Shown here piece by piece: positions 26,403-34,368 of a stretch of DNA of 51,637 bases. Both the position numbers and the translations under genes were made by a program. Origin of the DNA: Acidobacteriaceae bacterium (lineage in GTDB: Bacteria > Acidobacteriota > Terriglobia > Terriglobales > Acidobacteriaceae); contig PMAT01000047.1 of NCBI GenBank assembly GCA_003152695.1, positions 1-51,637 of the forward strand, given 5' to 3'. The notes under the pieces were generated by a model that was not told the DNA's origin, did not search any database, and was given only the letters and a program-made list of their open reading frames with translations. Position 1 is the stretch's first letter. The number at the start of each line of letters is the position of its first letter.

Positions 26403-28061
26403 TTAATACACGAATTCTAAACCTGCGACTGCCGTATTGGTATGGAACGGGTTCAGGGCCACCGGGAGACCGGTGACGGGATTTGTCCCGAATATGACCG
26501 ACTGCGACGGACGGAACTGGTACTCAAACGACGCCTTGATGTTGGCGTGCATCAGGAACTGCACCCCCGGAGTAACCCGGTTTCGCGTTACACTGGCCGC
26601 CCCATTGAAGGGAGAGCCGGTGAATCCGCCCGCCGTTAGGCCGTTCACGTAGTCCGAGTTGGAGTTTACGGCGTCATAGCGCATCAGCACCATCATCCAA
26701 GGATAAGCGAGCCATTCGACGTCGGCGAAGCCTCCGCTAAATGTAGCCGCCCGACCGGAAATGAACCCGACGGGTAGCGGCATAGTGCCCACCGGCAAGC
26801 CAATCGGCACGCCATTGGCGTCGATCGGCAGCAGGTTGGAGTCGTGCCCGTACATGTACAGGGCATTGAACTGCAGGCAGCAGCGGTAGTTGAAAGTCAT
26901 GTTGCCGCCGACCCGGTAAAACGGCTCGCGCGCGGTGATGACGGTCGGCACGCCATCGGCGGTGGCCCCCGATAGCCGCTGCACCGAACGTCCATAGAAG
27001 TAATAGCTGCCGAGGTTCAAATAGGTGTGATCGCGCGGTCCGGTGGGGCCGGCTGCCTGGATGGCGTTACGGCTTTCCTTGTCGCGCTCGAGGTTAAACC
27101 GGTAACTGAAGGAGGCGTAGAGGTCCTTGAAGTTCGCATCTGAAGCCACGCCCAGCCCGCCATTATTGCTGCCAGTGGCTTGGGGAACGTAGGGAATGCC
27201 CGAGTTAGCGTCCTGTCCGAATCCACTGGTGTTCTGGTCGATGAAGGCAAGCGAGTAGTAGTAGCCTCCGGTGTGCAGCCCCCCGCTCAACTCGACACCC
27301 TTGCCCGCATCCGCCAGGGTGAATTGGTTATTGACGAACTGCTGCGGGAAGGCCGGATTCACGGCCCCGATATTGGCCTGGGTGTAGATGTCGTAGGGAC
27401 TGATCCAAATGCTGCGGGCCTGGGTAAAGGGCAGTTCCAGTTCAAACTGGCCGACGCGAAGACTCAGCAAGTTCTGGGGCAGTTTCAGGAACCGGCCGAC
27501 ATTGACGAACTTGAGATAGGCATCGCCGAGTCCGCCGTTGGCGTTGGCGCCGCTGACACTGATGTCGTCGTCCACCCAAAATGCCATGTCACTGCCGAAA
27601 TTGCCAGCGGTAAAGATGCTGAATAGCCCAGTCTGGAAGTCAGTGGTCGGAGTATACGGCGCTACTGTTCCAGGCGGCAGCAACTGATTGAACTTCGAGC
27701 TGCTGGTCCCCGTGTACTGAAAGTATTGGTTATAGCGCAGCCCGATCGGCGGCATACCGGGTATGACGCCCGGCCAGACGGCCTTGGGCCACAGTTCTGC
27801 GTTGGCTGGCGCTCCCAGCATTACCGGCGGAATCTTGATCATCGACTCGTCGTCCTTGGGAAACTTGAAGCCCGCATCCTTGAAGGCTTTTCCGAAGTCG
27901 TTCAGCTTGGGGAAGTCAACGTGACAGGTGCTGCAACTGGTGCCATACATGCGTGAAAAAGCGGGGATGGCGTAGCTGGTGCTCGAAAATACGATAGCCA
28001 GTACCATCGGCATCAGAAAGAGGCTTGTCTTACGAAACGCGTTGCAAGGTCGCCGTTGCAT
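26403..28061 (-). CDS. Outer-membrane porin fused to an N-terminal heme c site
   Basis: A 552-aa exported protein. After a signal peptide (to about Ala31) comes a single heme motif Cys43-Ser-Thr-Cys-His47 inside the segment FSRMYGTSCSTCHVDFPKLN. The rest is rich in alternating aromatic/polar strands ending in a terminal aromatic (GLEFVY), as in beta-barrel porins. The N-terminal pattern recurs in uncharacterised cytochrome-porin fusions of several phyla. GGGAGGA before ATG 28061 supports the start, although it lies 32 bases inside the upstream gene. The fusion is a natural candidate for electron transfer across the outer membrane. Confidence 0.85.
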   Translation of the reverse strand: MQRRPCNAFRKTSLFLMPMVLAIVFSSTSYAIPAFSRMYGTSCSTCHVDFPKLNDFGKAFKDAGFKFPKDDESMIKIPPVMLGAPANAELWPKAVWPGVIPGMPPIGLRYNQYFQYTGTSSSKFNQLLPPGTVAPYTPTTDFQTGLFSIFTAGNFGSDMAFWVDDDISVSGANANGGLGDAYLKFVNVGRFLKLPQNLLSLRVGQFELELPFTQARSIWISPYDIYTQANIGAVNPAFPQQFVNNQFTLADAGKGVELSGGLHTGGYYYSLAFIDQNTSGFGQDANSGIPYVPQATGSNNGGLGVASDANFKDLYASFSYRFNLERDKESRNAIQAAGPTGPRDHTYLNLGSYYFYGRSVQRLSGATADGVPTVITAREPFYRVGGNMTFNYRCCLQFNALYMYGHDSNLLPIDANGVPIGLPVGTMPLPVGFISGRAATFSGGFADVEWLAYPWMMVLMRYDAVNSNSDYVNGLTAGGFTGSPFNGAASVTRNRVTPGVQFLMHANIKASFEYQFRPSQSVIFGTNPVTGLPVALNPFHTNTAVAGLEFVY

Positions 28062-29289
28062 CCTTAGTCCTCCCTTTAGGTTGTGTCGTTACGGTCAGGC
28101 TGCGCGATGGTCTTGCCGCCGACAGTCTTTGAAACTCATGTACCGTGAATCCGAGACCGCCTGCCATCAGCAGGATTATGAACGATGCAACCCCGGCCAG
28201 CAAGAGGACGGTTTGCCGGTCAGCATCTCCGCCTTGTGGCTGAACTTCCGGTATCTGGGGAACCGACGATGCGCCGCCATTCATGGGAGGCGTTCCTCCG
28301 CCTGCTTGCGCTGGGTGCGTCAGTGCGCTGATGGTGCCGAGACCAGCCGATTGCGAAGGCGGATAGAGGGTCAGGTAGAGATACACATCCGCAGCTTCGT
28401 CCTCACTTAGGTAATAGAAAACCGGCATTCGGCCGCGGTAGAGCATGGGCGACGCGCCCATCAGGACCGGAGCTCCGCGAGTAACTTTCCGGATGAACTC
28501 CGGCCGACTCTTGCGCATGGTGAGAGTACTCAGCGGTGGAATCGCTCCATTCCAAATCTGTTGGGGACCAGGGTCGGGCCCGGTTGCGGCGTGACAAGTG
28601 TGACAAGTGGATTTCACAATGTGCTCGCCCACGCGGATTCGCGATTCCTTCACCGCCAGCTGCTCCCTCCCTGCGCCGGGAACTGCGGCCAGCTGTTTCA
28701 GATAGGCAAGAAGCGAATTAACCTCGGCTTGGTTCAGGTGAGGAAACGACGGCATATTCTCGCCGCCATTGTGGAGTCGTTGCAACAATGCCGTTTTGGA
28801 CTGCTGCGCCAGCTTGACGGCGTCCGCCCGGCCGATCTCCATTCCTGTCACCTTCATTCGTGCCATCACCAGCTCGACCGAGGTCGCCCGCACTGGGTTA
28901 ATGACCGAGTTGATTTCAGGCGGGGCCCCTTCGCCGGATTCGCCGTGGCATCCCTGGCAATTCATGCGGTACAGGTCGGAGCCATGCAGCGTCAGAGTTT
29001 GCGATGCCACAGCGGACGGCCAGTCGCGTTGCCACTGGGGAGCTGCCTCTCCTGAGGCCGGCGCAGGCGGGCCTAAGCGCCACGTCTTGCCCATGCTGGT
29101 TTCGTCGAACCGCCGATTCAGATGGGTGAGCCAGCTTTCGCCCGCTACTGCCGTCACCCCAGCCTGTTCACTCACGCTTCCCTTGTGTGCCGCTGTGCCC
29201 TGGCGATCTACCTGCGCATAAGCGCAGCGCCCGGCCAGCAACAGCAATGTGGACATCGCGACGCACCGCGATGTCTTCAGGAACTGCAT
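28030..29289 (-). CDS. Diheme c-type cytochrome with C-terminal membrane anchor
   Basis: First gene of the operon, 419 aa. Signal peptide to about Ala25. Two cytochrome c domains: Cys111-Gln-Gly-Cys-His115 with a Met candidate in GGENMPSFPHL, and Cys229-His-Thr-Cys-His233 with a distal candidate in RGRMPVFYYLSEDEAADV. A Pro/Gly-rich linker leads to a transmembrane helix near residues 362-383 (TVLLLAGVASFIILLMAGGLGF) and a basic cytoplasmic tail. A bound diheme protein of this design could take electrons from the b/c complex or feed a copper protein. The next gene begins inside its 3-prime end. Confidence 0.88.
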   Translation of the reverse strand: MQFLKTSRCVAMSTLLLLAGRCAYAQVDRQGTAAHKGSVSEQAGVTAVAGESWLTHLNRRFDETSMGKTWRLGPPAPASGEAAPQWQRDWPSAVASQTLTLHGSDLYRMNCQGCHGESGEGAPPEINSVINPVRATSVELVMARMKVTGMEIGRADAVKLAQQSKTALLQRLHNGGENMPSFPHLNQAEVNSLLAYLKQLAAVPGAGREQLAVKESRIRVGEHIVKSTCHTCHAATGPDPGPQQIWNGAIPPLSTLTMRKSRPEFIRKVTRGAPVLMGASPMLYRGRMPVFYYLSEDEAADVYLYLTLYPPSQSAGLGTISALTHPAQAGGGTPPMNGGASSVPQIPEVQPQGGDADRQTVLLLAGVASFIILLMAGGLGFTVHEFQRLSAARPSRSLTVTTQPKGRTKDATATLQRVS

Positions 29290-29352
29290 ACTGTCCCCCG
29301 TGCTGCTCAGAACTCGATCTCAATCCGAGCCTACGGGGATGCAACAGTGAGC

Positions 29353-29380
29353 TTGTCATGGAGTTGTCAGCTTCCTGTCA
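29353..29380 (-). promoter_or_regulatory. Three TGTCA direct repeats, 11-bp period
   Basis: TTGTCA (29353-29358), TTGTCA (29364-29369) and CTGTCA (29375-29380), each 11 bases apart, about one helical turn. Possible stacked regulator half-sites 64 bases upstream of the diheme cytochrome start. Confidence 0.4.
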
Positions 29381-29604
29381 ACTGTTACTGATCATGTGAA
29401 CTCCCTTGACACTCTTGCTCGCCGGCAAAATGGTGACTGCAAGTGCCGGCAGTACCAGAGCCCCACGGACCGTACGGACGGCCATGCCATGGGGCGCCGA
29501 TCCTCACGCAAGAAATTGTGATCAAGATAGTCCTAGAAGCCTCTGTTGTCCACACACCTGCCGCCGATAGAGAAGGAGTATTCATTTTGGAGCAACCTCG
29601 TCGC

Positions 29605-29620
29605 AGTGATGCAGATCACA
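29605..29620 (-). promoter_or_regulatory. CRP/FNR-like palindrome upstream of the cytochrome operon
   Basis: AGTGAT-GCAG-ATCACA, with the same half-sites (and the same preceding GC on the plus strand) as the site at 15910-15925. Its centre is about 42 bases from the start point predicted by the minus-strand -10 candidate AATACT. Confidence 0.5.
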
Positions 29621-29661
29621 GCGCCCGGTGACGAAGGCGGCGCCGCACGGAGCTTCGGGTC

Positions 29662-32199
29662 TTAGTACAGGAAGTCGAAATCGAACAGGAACTTGCGATC
29701 GTAATTACCGAAAAATGTTCCGTACAGGGGATCGGCGAAGTTGGAATGCACTTCCAGCGGATTGAAATGGTTGGTCAAGTTGCGCACCGTCAGCGACAGC
29801 CGCACCGCGTGCTGCAGATTCACCTGCACATCTTTGGATACGCGCATATCCGCCGAGAAGTAATTCGGGTAGCGGTTTTGAGGGCCGATCACCGGCACAT
29901 ACTGCTGATAGAGATTCGTCGGCTGATAGGGAAATCCGTTGCGGTACTCGATGTGCGGCGACAACGTGATTTTCTTCGGCAGTTTACCGTAGCTTCCCCA
30001 GAGCAGGAAGCGATTGGGTATTTCGCTGGGCAAGCTGGCAATCAGATTGGGTTGAATCACCGGCGAAGGAAAATTTCCCAGGTAGGAGCCGGCGTCGTTG
30101 ACGTCACCGTAGGCATACTGCCGCACGTAGGAGAAGAAGAACTGACGCGGCGAGGCGGACCCGATGCGGGCGGTGAACTCAGCCTGCCGAGTTTGCGCCC
30201 ATCCAGAAGAGTTCAGCGCGAAGGCAGGCTGGTTCTGAATGACCTCGGGTTGCAGGGTGATCATGTCCTGCTCGTGGCTTTGCAGGTACTTGGCGCGGAC
30301 CATCAACCAGCGCGTCACCGTTCGTTCCAATTCCAGGTTCCAAGCGGTGCTGTATGGAGCGAAGTTCCCACTCTTTAGCTTGCGATCGATGAAGGGAAAG
30401 TTCGATTCTGCCGCCTGACCGGTGATGTTGAGATAGCGGACCGGCGGCCCGACCGGCAGGCCCAGCGCGTTGTAAGTGGTGATGACTTGATCGGGGTAGC
30501 TGTTGAAGGCATAGATATCCAGCGGCACTGAGTCATAAAAGATGCCGATGCCACCGCGGAGCACGGTTTTGCCGGACTTGCCCGGCGACCACGCCAAGCC
30601 GGTGCGCGGCGCCGCCCGCATCGTCGAGGTAATGGTCTGGCCTTCCAGACGAAGCCCGATATCAACTGCAAGGTGCGAGTTCAGTATCCAGTGATCTTGA
30701 GCGTAAACTGCCGGTTCCGTATCGGCGACCTGGTAGGGCCTGCCGCCGACATAATCTATCCTCTGCAGCAGTCGTCCACTGGCATCCTGCAAGGTCACAG
30801 GATTACCCAGGAAGTGGCCCTCGTTTTCACTGTGCCCAATTACAGAGCCGATCTGAAAAATGTGATCGCCATGGAAGTGCAAAGTGCGTGGGGTCCACTG
30901 CTCCATCCAGGCAACGCGGGTGGCGCTGCGGGAGTTGTAGCTGAAATAATTTCCCTGGTTGCCCACCGGCGTAAGGACCATGTTCGCGTTGCCCTGTGGC
31001 GAGACTGCGCTGGAAACCCCGGTGCCGGCGAAGGTGCTTTGCAGCAGGCCGTCGCCGATCTGCCAGCGATGGGTCAGCGTCGCGGTGGTTTCGTGGAAAT
31101 TCGCATCCGGCGTTACCGGCTGAGGATTGAAGTAGTCGAGGCCGGCATATTGCAAGCTGTGGGGCGCGAAATGGAGGCTCGCGGTCACGGTCTGCCTGGC
31201 AGACAGAATGGCATCAAGCTGGGTGAACGAATTGTAGGCGCTTGATCGGGTGAGATTTTCCGGATAGGGCAGCGTCATTACTTCCTGATTGTTGAAGAGA
31301 TACTGAAATCCCTCAACGAAATAAAGCTTGTCCTTGACCAGAGGCCCGCTCAGATTAAAGCGCGGAGAGGCATCGGCGAGTCCCTCCAGGTGTCCGCTGC
31401 GGATGCGGAAATCGGGAAAGGGATCGTTCAAGCTGTAATCCCATTTATCGCCACCGCGGCGCGTCTCGGCTGAAACCACACCCGCGGTGAACTTTCCATA
31501 TTGCGCTAGGTACGGCATCTCGGCGACTTCCACAGTCTGCACGCTATCAATGGGTACGCTGAGGCCGAAGCTGCCGGTGGCGGGATCGGTAACATCGACG
31601 GAGTTGACCAGCAAGGCGCTGTGGTTCTCCCCCAACCCCGCGATGCGCACGCTGCCATCCTTGGCGCGCACGATGCCGGGTATGAGAGGCAGCGCGTCGG
31701 CTAGCGTGGCGGGGCGCAGGGCGCCGTTCTTGGCCTGCGCGGTGGGCAGGGTCGCCGGACTGCCCGCGGTTTCCGTGATCGGATTGGAGGCTTCGCCTTT
31801 GACTTCGACACTCTGCTCGCTCAGCGCCGCTTCACTCAAGACGACGTCAATGTCCTGAGCGGCGTTGCTGTTGCTGACCTCCAAGGTGGTTTCATTCGGC
31901 AGGTAACCTCTCTTTTGAACGCGCAGCGAATAACTGGCAGCGCCGTTGACCGCGAGCGTTACTTTTCCCGTGGCACTAGTGGTGGAGGTGCTTATGAGCG
32001 CGCCGCTGGAGCGCATCTCCACCGTCGCATCGGGAACAGGCTGGTTGTTTTCGTCGATCACCGAGAGATTGATCGCGTAGGTCCGAGCGTCGCTGGGCGG
32101 GGAGGCCCAGAGAAAACCGCAGAGCGGCAGCAGCCACACGAGCAGAACCATGCTCTTGAGGATTGCGCGAACTACAAGCGATCGTGATGAAGTGGTCAT
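29662..32199 (-). CDS. TonB-dependent receptor with carboxypeptidase-regulatory domain
   Basis: An outer-membrane active transporter (845 aa from ATG 32199). Signal peptide, then a carboxypeptidase-regulatory-like domain at about residues 40-120 (INLSVIDENNQPVPDATVEMRS). A plug domain follows (TLADALPLIPGIVRAKDGSVRIAG, LLVNSVDVTDPATG), and a large beta-barrel ends with the C-terminal aromatic FLFDFDFLY. This is the common receptor form in Acidobacteriota and Bacteroidota. The frame opens at a TTG further upstream (32274); the ATG directly before the hydrophobic signal was preferred. Substrate unknown. It lies downstream of the ABC importer genes in the same direction but has its own promoter region. 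Confidence 0.88.
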   Translation of the reverse strand: MTTSSRSLVVRAILKSMVLLVWLLPLCGFLWASPPSDARTYAINLSVIDENNQPVPDATVEMRSSGALISTSTTSATGKVTLAVNGAASYSLRVQKRGYLPNETTLEVSNSNAAQDIDVVLSEAALSEQSVEVKGEASNPITETAGSPATLPTAQAKNGALRPATLADALPLIPGIVRAKDGSVRIAGLGENHSALLVNSVDVTDPATGSFGLSVPIDSVQTVEVAEMPYLAQYGKFTAGVVSAETRRGGDKWDYSLNDPFPDFRIRSGHLEGLADASPRFNLSGPLVKDKLYFVEGFQYLFNNQEVMTLPYPENLTRSSAYNSFTQLDAILSARQTVTASLHFAPHSLQYAGLDYFNPQPVTPDANFHETTATLTHRWQIGDGLLQSTFAGTGVSSAVSPQGNANMVLTPVGNQGNYFSYNSRSATRVAWMEQWTPRTLHFHGDHIFQIGSVIGHSENEGHFLGNPVTLQDASGRLLQRIDYVGGRPYQVADTEPAVYAQDHWILNSHLAVDIGLRLEGQTITSTMRAAPRTGLAWSPGKSGKTVLRGGIGIFYDSVPLDIYAFNSYPDQVITTYNALGLPVGPPVRYLNITGQAAESNFPFIDRKLKSGNFAPYSTAWNLELERTVTRWLMVRAKYLQSHEQDMITLQPEVIQNQPAFALNSSGWAQTRQAEFTARIGSASPRQFFFSYVRQYAYGDVNDAGSYLGNFPSPVIQPNLIASLPSEIPNRFLLWGSYGKLPKKITLSPHIEYRNGFPYQPTNLYQQYVPVIGPQNRYPNYFSADMRVSKDVQVNLQHAVRLSLTVRNLTNHFNPLEVHSNFADPLYGTFFGNYDRKFLFDFDFLY

Positions 32200-32613
32200 T
32201 CTTCGAGAGCTCAACGTGGCCCCTCGGCAATACTGGAATGTCGCCTTAGAATTATGCTTGTGGTGGGCTGACAAGCATCCATCTCTTTCATGTTCATGGC
32301 GAACTTGATGATTGAATTCTACCTGCTAGGCGCTAGCGTTGCCAATGACATGAACAGAATGTCATCGGGATACTACGGTAATTCCATTTTCGTTACCTAA
32401 TCTGTAAACCCATGTCTCCATCATCAGTTGCAAGGAAAATGCGTCACCGTACAGGGTGCGTCCTTCGAGGAAAACTCTAGTGTGCTGGTGAGGCTGTGCG
32501 GTCTGTGGCGATGCGACCTACGCTGGAGATACTGATGGTCACCGTTTTCTCGACTTTCAAAAGGAACCACTGCCAACTGGCAACCGGCCCCCATCAGATG
32601 AGAATATGGTTTT
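32200..32613. other. Intergenic region between receptor and ABC permease
   Basis: About 410 bases without a supported gene. It contains the receptor promoter and operator described at 32316-32365. Nothing recognisable lies in 32400-32613, and no terminator hairpin is evident after the permease gene. Confidence 0.5.
32316..32365 (-). promoter_or_regulatory. Putative promoter and palindromic operator of the TonB receptor
   Basis: On the minus strand, TTGGCA (32345-32340) and TAGAAT (32321-32316) are separated by 18 bases, a good sigma70 fit. Directly against the -35 is the inverted repeat ATGACAT-N7-ATGTCAT (32345-32365), the usual position for an activator site. The TGACA/TGTCA half-site also occurs in the cytochrome operon leader. 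Confidence 0.55.
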
Positions 32614-34368
32614 TCAAGTTTCCAGCGTGTAGCGCGTAGCCGCGAGCCGATACATTCGCCGCCAGACCAGGCGGTTCACGGTCACCACCACAATCGCCAT
32701 CACGATGGTGGAAGCCAGTAGTAGATCGAAATTACCGGCATCACTGGCGCGCGAGATGGTCGCGCCCAAACCGACGGTCGTGTACGTCTTGTCCTTCAGC
32801 CGAAAGTATTCGGCCACGATGCTGGCGTTCCATGCGCCGCCGGAAGCCGTCACCATACCCGTAATCAAATAAGGGAAGATGCCGGGCAGAATCAGCTGGC
32901 GCCAGCGTTGCGCGCGATTGAACTTGAACAGGGCCGAGGCTTCCTTCAGGTCGGTGGGAATCGCCATGGCGCCGGCGATTACGTTGAACAGGATGTACCA
33001 CTGCGTTCCCAGCAGCAGCAACACGATCGATCCCAGCCCCAGGCCGCCGCCAATCCGGATCAGCACCAGCAATACGATGGGAAAGAGCGCGGTCGCTGGA
33101 ACCGACGCGGCGATTTGCGCCAGCGGCTGCGCAATGCGCGCCAGTTTGGGATTGAAGCCGATCGCCACTCCCGCGGGAATCGTCCACGCCGCTCCAATCA
33201 CCAGCGCCGCAATCACGCGAAGAAACGTCGCCCCAGCACCCGTCAGTAGTTCCCGATATTCCCAGCTATCCAAGCCGGTCACCATGGCGATGGCCCGGGT
33301 CACGGCATACAACACAGCGAGTACCGCAATCGCCGCGATTGCGCGACCGGTCCATACCTTCCACGGCGCCGGCGGAGCGTCATCTGCGCTGTCGTGCTGC
33401 CGGACGAAATGCATCGTCAGGCGCTCTTGCAAAGGTCTAATCACGCGTTTGCGCAGTCGGACCAGCCCTCGCGAACGCTGGACGACATTAAGAAACCAGG
33501 AGTGCGGCACGTCAGCGCTCTCCACCTGTTCCATCTTGAACTTCTCGGCCCAGGCGATGACCGGACGCCACACGATCTGGTCGAGCAACACGATCACTGC
33601 GATCATGACGCCGACGCCCCAGAGGATAGCTTGGGTGTCGCCCGCGCTCGCCGCCGTTTGCAAGTACGAGCCCAGCCCCGGCAGACGGAAGTCGCGCGAG
33701 CCCAGCACAAACATCTCGCAGGCCATCAGGAAGAACCAGCCGCCCGCCACCGACATCATCGAATTCCACACCAGGCCGATCGCCGCGTAAGGCAGTTCGA
33801 ATTGGGTGAAGCGCTGATACCAGTTGAAACGGTAAATCCTGGCAGCCTCGCGCATGTCGCGCGGGATGCTCTTCAGCGAGGAATAGAAGCTGAACGCCAT
33901 GTTCCACACCTGCCCGGTGAAAATCAGCAGGATGGCCCCCATCTCGACCCCAATCTGATGATGGGGAAACAACGCCACCATGGCCAGCATCACTCCCGGC
34001 AAAAAACTAAGCACCGGAATCGACTGCAGAATGTCGAGCAGCGGAATCATGATCCGCTCGGCCTTCGGGTTATACGCCGCGACGTAGCCGTACACCAGCG
34101 TGAACGCAAGCGAAAGAACGTAGGCCGCCGCGATCCGCAGCAGCGAGTAAGCCGCGTACATTGGTAGCTTGGTGGGATCGCGTGAAATCTCAATGTGAGG
34201 ATTAAACGGTCCGAGCCAGGTGCGCCCCAGCAACAGAATTACGTAGAAAACCGATAACCCGGCGGCGAAGATGACGAAGTCGGTCAGCACCGACCAGGTC
34301 TGCGCGGGCAGCAACGACCACGGGCCCTTGCCCAATATCCTGATCGGCTGCCAGGTAGCGCGCGCCAT
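32614..34368 (-). CDS. ABC transporter permease, two fused NitT/TauT-type domains
   Basis: A 584-aa inner-membrane protein that is a head-to-tail fusion of two BPD-type permease domains. Each half has about six helices and its own EAA loop for ATPase contact: MREAARIYRFNWYQRFTQFELP in the first half and LKEASALFKFNRAQRWRQLILP in the second. The two are joined by a soluble linker (about residues 275-335). Relatives belong to the nitrate/sulfonate/bicarbonate family of importers. Its start overlaps the ATPase stop by one base (TGATG). No periplasmic binding protein is near, so the substrate is open. Confidence 0.9.
   Translation of the reverse strand: MARATWQPIRILGKGPWSLLPAQTWSVLTDFVIFAAGLSVFYVILLLGRTWLGPFNPHIEISRDPTKLPMYAAYSLLRIAAAYVLSLAFTLVYGYVAAYNPKAERIMIPLLDILQSIPVLSFLPGVMLAMVALFPHHQIGVEMGAILLIFTGQVWNMAFSFYSSLKSIPRDMREAARIYRFNWYQRFTQFELPYAAIGLVWNSMMSVAGGWFFLMACEMFVLGSRDFRLPGLGSYLQTAASAGDTQAILWGVGVMIAVIVLLDQIVWRPVIAWAEKFKMEQVESADVPHSWFLNVVQRSRGLVRLRKRVIRPLQERLTMHFVRQHDSADDAPPAPWKVWTGRAIAAIAVLAVLYAVTRAIAMVTGLDSWEYRELLTGAGATFLRVIAALVIGAAWTIPAGVAIGFNPKLARIAQPLAQIAASVPATALFPIVLLVLIRIGGGLGLGSIVLLLLGTQWYILFNVIAGAMAIPTDLKEASALFKFNRAQRWRQLILPGIFPYLITGMVTASGGAWNASIVAEYFRLKDKTYTTVGLGATISRASDAGNFDLLLASTIVMAIVVVTVNRLVWRRMYRLAATRYTLET

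Larger units (their letters stand above)
29290..29661. other. Upstream regulatory region of the cytochrome operon
   Basis: 372 bases with no believable gene. It holds the three-fold TGTCA repeat (29353-29380) and the CRP/FNR-like palindrome (29605-29620). On the minus strand AATACT at 29582-29577 could be a -10 element that places the palindrome near -42. That would give a leader of about 280 bases. Confidence 0.55.
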
